From positions 1 through 6,237 of the forward strand of contig JACDGQ010000206.1 of the NCBI GenBank assembly GCA_013821615.1: DNA of 6,237 bases, given 5' to 3'. The notes below the pieces were generated by a model, which saw only the letters and a program-made list of their open reading frames with translations, was not told the DNA's origin and ran no database searches. Source of the DNA: Planctomycetota bacterium. Lineage in GTDB: Bacteria > Planctomycetota > UBA11346. Position numbers and translations under genes: made by a program. Below, in pieces: positions 6,228 to 6,237 of the stretch (positions are counted from its first letter, which is position 1; the number at the start of each line of letters is the position of its first letter).

Positions 6228-6237
6228 GGGAGAAGGA

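Overview
The window (about two-thirds or more G+C) is a bacterial chromosomal segment with six protein genes. No RNA gene, insertion sequence or CRISPR array was seen. The organism cannot be fixed from the sequence. A fucokinase of the FKP type, a secreted hydrolase with a HEAT-like tail, a plant-like cystathionine gamma-synthase and tandem extragenic heptamers and octamers together suggest a high-GC member of the Planctomycetota/Verrucomicrobiota (PVC) group. That is an inference of moderate to low confidence.

Layout: (1) 1-723 (+) is the C-terminal part of a GHMP sugar kinase, probably L-fucokinase, cut by the left window edge. (2) 724-905 is a convergent intergenic region with two heptamer arrays in opposite orientation and a perfect 11-bp hairpin. 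The right array supplies the stop codon of the next gene. (3) 906-1652 (-) is a CPBP-family membrane protease. (4) 1783-3192 (+), divergent from it, is an exported alpha/beta-hydrolase joined to a HEAT-like region. (5) 3223-4395 (-) is a cystathionine gamma-synthase, and 4458-4943 (-), 62 bp upstream on the same strand, is a JAMM/M67 metallopeptidase. These two probably form one transcription unit. (6) 5133-6176 (+), divergent from the JAMM gene, is pheS. It is followed by a short octamer repeat at the right edge.

Most neighbours look functionally unrelated. The exception is the JAMM peptidase plus cystathionine gamma-synthase pair. JAMM peptidases act beside sulfur-carrier proteins in thiocarboxylate-dependent cysteine and homocysteine synthesis (Mec/CysO/CysM; HcyD/HcyS with MetY), so this pair may mark a carrier-protein-linked route to methionine. 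No sulfur-carrier or E1-like gene is present in the window, so this is a hypothesis. Other points of interest are the paired heptamer arrays at 732-910 and two crossing 10-bp inverted repeats in the pheS leader.
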